NCBI RefSeq assembly: GCF_018691265.1
Contig: NW_024881322.1
Location: 992,001-1,056,000, forward strand
Reading direction: 5' to 3'
Origin: Tyto alba
Taxonomy: Eukaryota; Chordata; Aves; Strigiformes; Tytonidae
Length of the DNA stretch: 64,000 nt
This document shows positions 63,096 to 64,000 of the stretch, in pieces. Within the stretch, counting starts at the first letter, position 1; the number at the start of each line of letters is the position of its first letter. The notes under the pieces are model-generated. The model was not told the DNA's origin. It saw only the letters and a program-made list of their open reading frames with translations, and did no database searches. A program made the translations under genes and the position numbers.

Positions 63096-64000
63096 TGTAA
63101 GGCTCCAAAATGGGGGAGTTAGGAATTCTGAAATTTGTTGTATTCTTTTCTCCCAAGAAAATGCAATACATTATGATGGATTTATTATTGGAGAATTAGG
63201 GTTTTATAAAGCAACTTCAGAGTTAGAGAATTGGCTCGTTCACTAAAGGGATTACTAAATACTTGCATACTTCTATTGTGAAGATTAGCTTTGGGAGGAT
63301 GGAGATATATGCTTTCTTCCCTGCCAGAGGCTGTGCCAATGGTTTTAGGCAGCATGAGGTTGCATCTCTGGAGGAAACTGAATTACCAGTGATCATTCTT
63401 CAAAGTTATTTCTAATTTTGTATTGTCAAAATTGCTCTTGTTCCTATTTACATGTGCAAGGCCAGATGTTCACAGGCAAAATGAGACAATTCGACATATG
63501 ACCACCAGATAAATTATCACTTGCAAGTGTGAGTGTTATGTGCACTAACAGAGTGGATGGCTGGGGACCTGCTTAGTATTTGGCCTGGAAGAGACAGCTG
63601 GTGACAAGCTATTAACAAAGGAGAGTAACAGACTGGTTTTGTTGGGACAACAGGCTAGACAGTTTTAGTGCTGCCATGTTTACCATCAGAAGGGAAATGA
63701 CTGATATCAGATTCCAGAAATGTCTTATTGTGAGTTTTATTCGCATCCATTTTCTCTTCAAAGAAAAGGGAATAAAACTGTGGCTGTAGTAACAGTTACA
63801 AACTGAAACGTATTGGGAACAGAAAAGGAGCTGACTGTTACTCCTATCATTCTGTTCTTGTTGCATTTCTTCCTAAATATGTGATTTCAAGTCTTTTTTC
63901 CCACCCAGATAATAACGAGTCTATATGGTCATTTCCATGACCTAAAAGGAAAGGCACCTTTTAACAGAAAGATGGCAGTTAAATATGTGAGTGGGGGTTA

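Larger units (their letters stand above)
53646..64000. other. AT-rich non-coding DNA
   Basis: No gene recognised. It contains T14-G12-C-G6 (54329-54361), A17 (57517-57533), GTTT/T-rich DNA at 57870-57941, (GTTTTT)5 (62178-62207) and T29 (63065-63093). An antiparallel pair of frames at 56819-57274 (151 codons minus, 106 plus) is the longest outside the GC-rich patches and CR1. It has no domain I recognise and no good splice or promoter context. Confidence 0.65.

Noticed and set aside
1..64000. CRISPR arrays, bacterial operons, tRNA or rRNA genes, intact viral genes
   Set aside because: No regularly spaced repeats, tRNA box motifs, rRNA signatures or long viral frames were found; the window is vertebrate-like throughout.

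Overview
The window looks like vertebrate nuclear DNA, most probably from a bird. The main evidence is a 2.7-kb CR1 (chicken repeat 1) LINE at 34367-37033 on the minus strand. Its 3' end carries the octamer-type terminus typical of avian CR1, and its body retains CR1 ORF2 endonuclease and reverse-transcriptase signatures. Consistent with a bird are the low density of interspersed repeats, the near absence of SINEs, and T/G-rich simple repeats of the GTTT, GTTTT and GGTTT type. A crocodilian or turtle is less likely but not excluded. No bacterial, organellar or viral gene organisation was seen.

There is no confidently recognisable cellular protein-coding gene. Almost all open frames are 60-120 codons, overlap on both strands, and match no family I recognise, so the window is best read as intergenic or long-intron sequence. 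Some short segments have splice-site-like borders and open frames (12338-12429, 14085-14223, 19020-19058, 44103-44219, and a possible terminal exon at 16643-16768). They are listed as low-confidence exon candidates, because pseudo-exons of this kind are common in introns.

Layout. 1-5.4 kb: AT-rich unique sequence with an ORF-dense patch at 3.3-3.7 kb. 5.4-5.8 kb: an ancient CR1 relic. 6.0-6.5 and 8.2-8.5 kb: GC-rich patches. An 87-bp near-identical duplication (6736-6822 and 9332-9418) spans the second patch, and a strong 17-bp-stem hairpin lies at 7202-7244. 9.5-28 kb: mostly unique AT-rich DNA with homopolymer tracts and a GC-rich patch at 22.9-23.3 kb. 28.4-28.7 kb: a CpG-rich patch abutting four perfect telomere units. 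32.7-33.2 kb: another CpG-rich patch with Kozak-like ATGs. 34.4-37.0 kb: the CR1. 39.8-39.9 kb: a MIR-like SINE relic. 41.05 kb: a 24-bp perfect palindrome. 44.7-45.0 kb: a GC-rich patch. 47.9 kb: a G-quadruplex motif followed by a T tract. 49.2 kb: a 17-bp polypyrimidine minisatellite. 53.5 kb: another ancient CR1-like relic. The remainder to 64 kb is AT-rich unique sequence with simple repeats.

Nothing here supports a multi-gene system. The observations most worth a second look are the telomere-repeat/CpG-patch junction, the 87-bp duplication, the deleted CR1 copy, the MIR relic and the exon candidates. All identifications come from reading the sequence; no database search or alignment was run.
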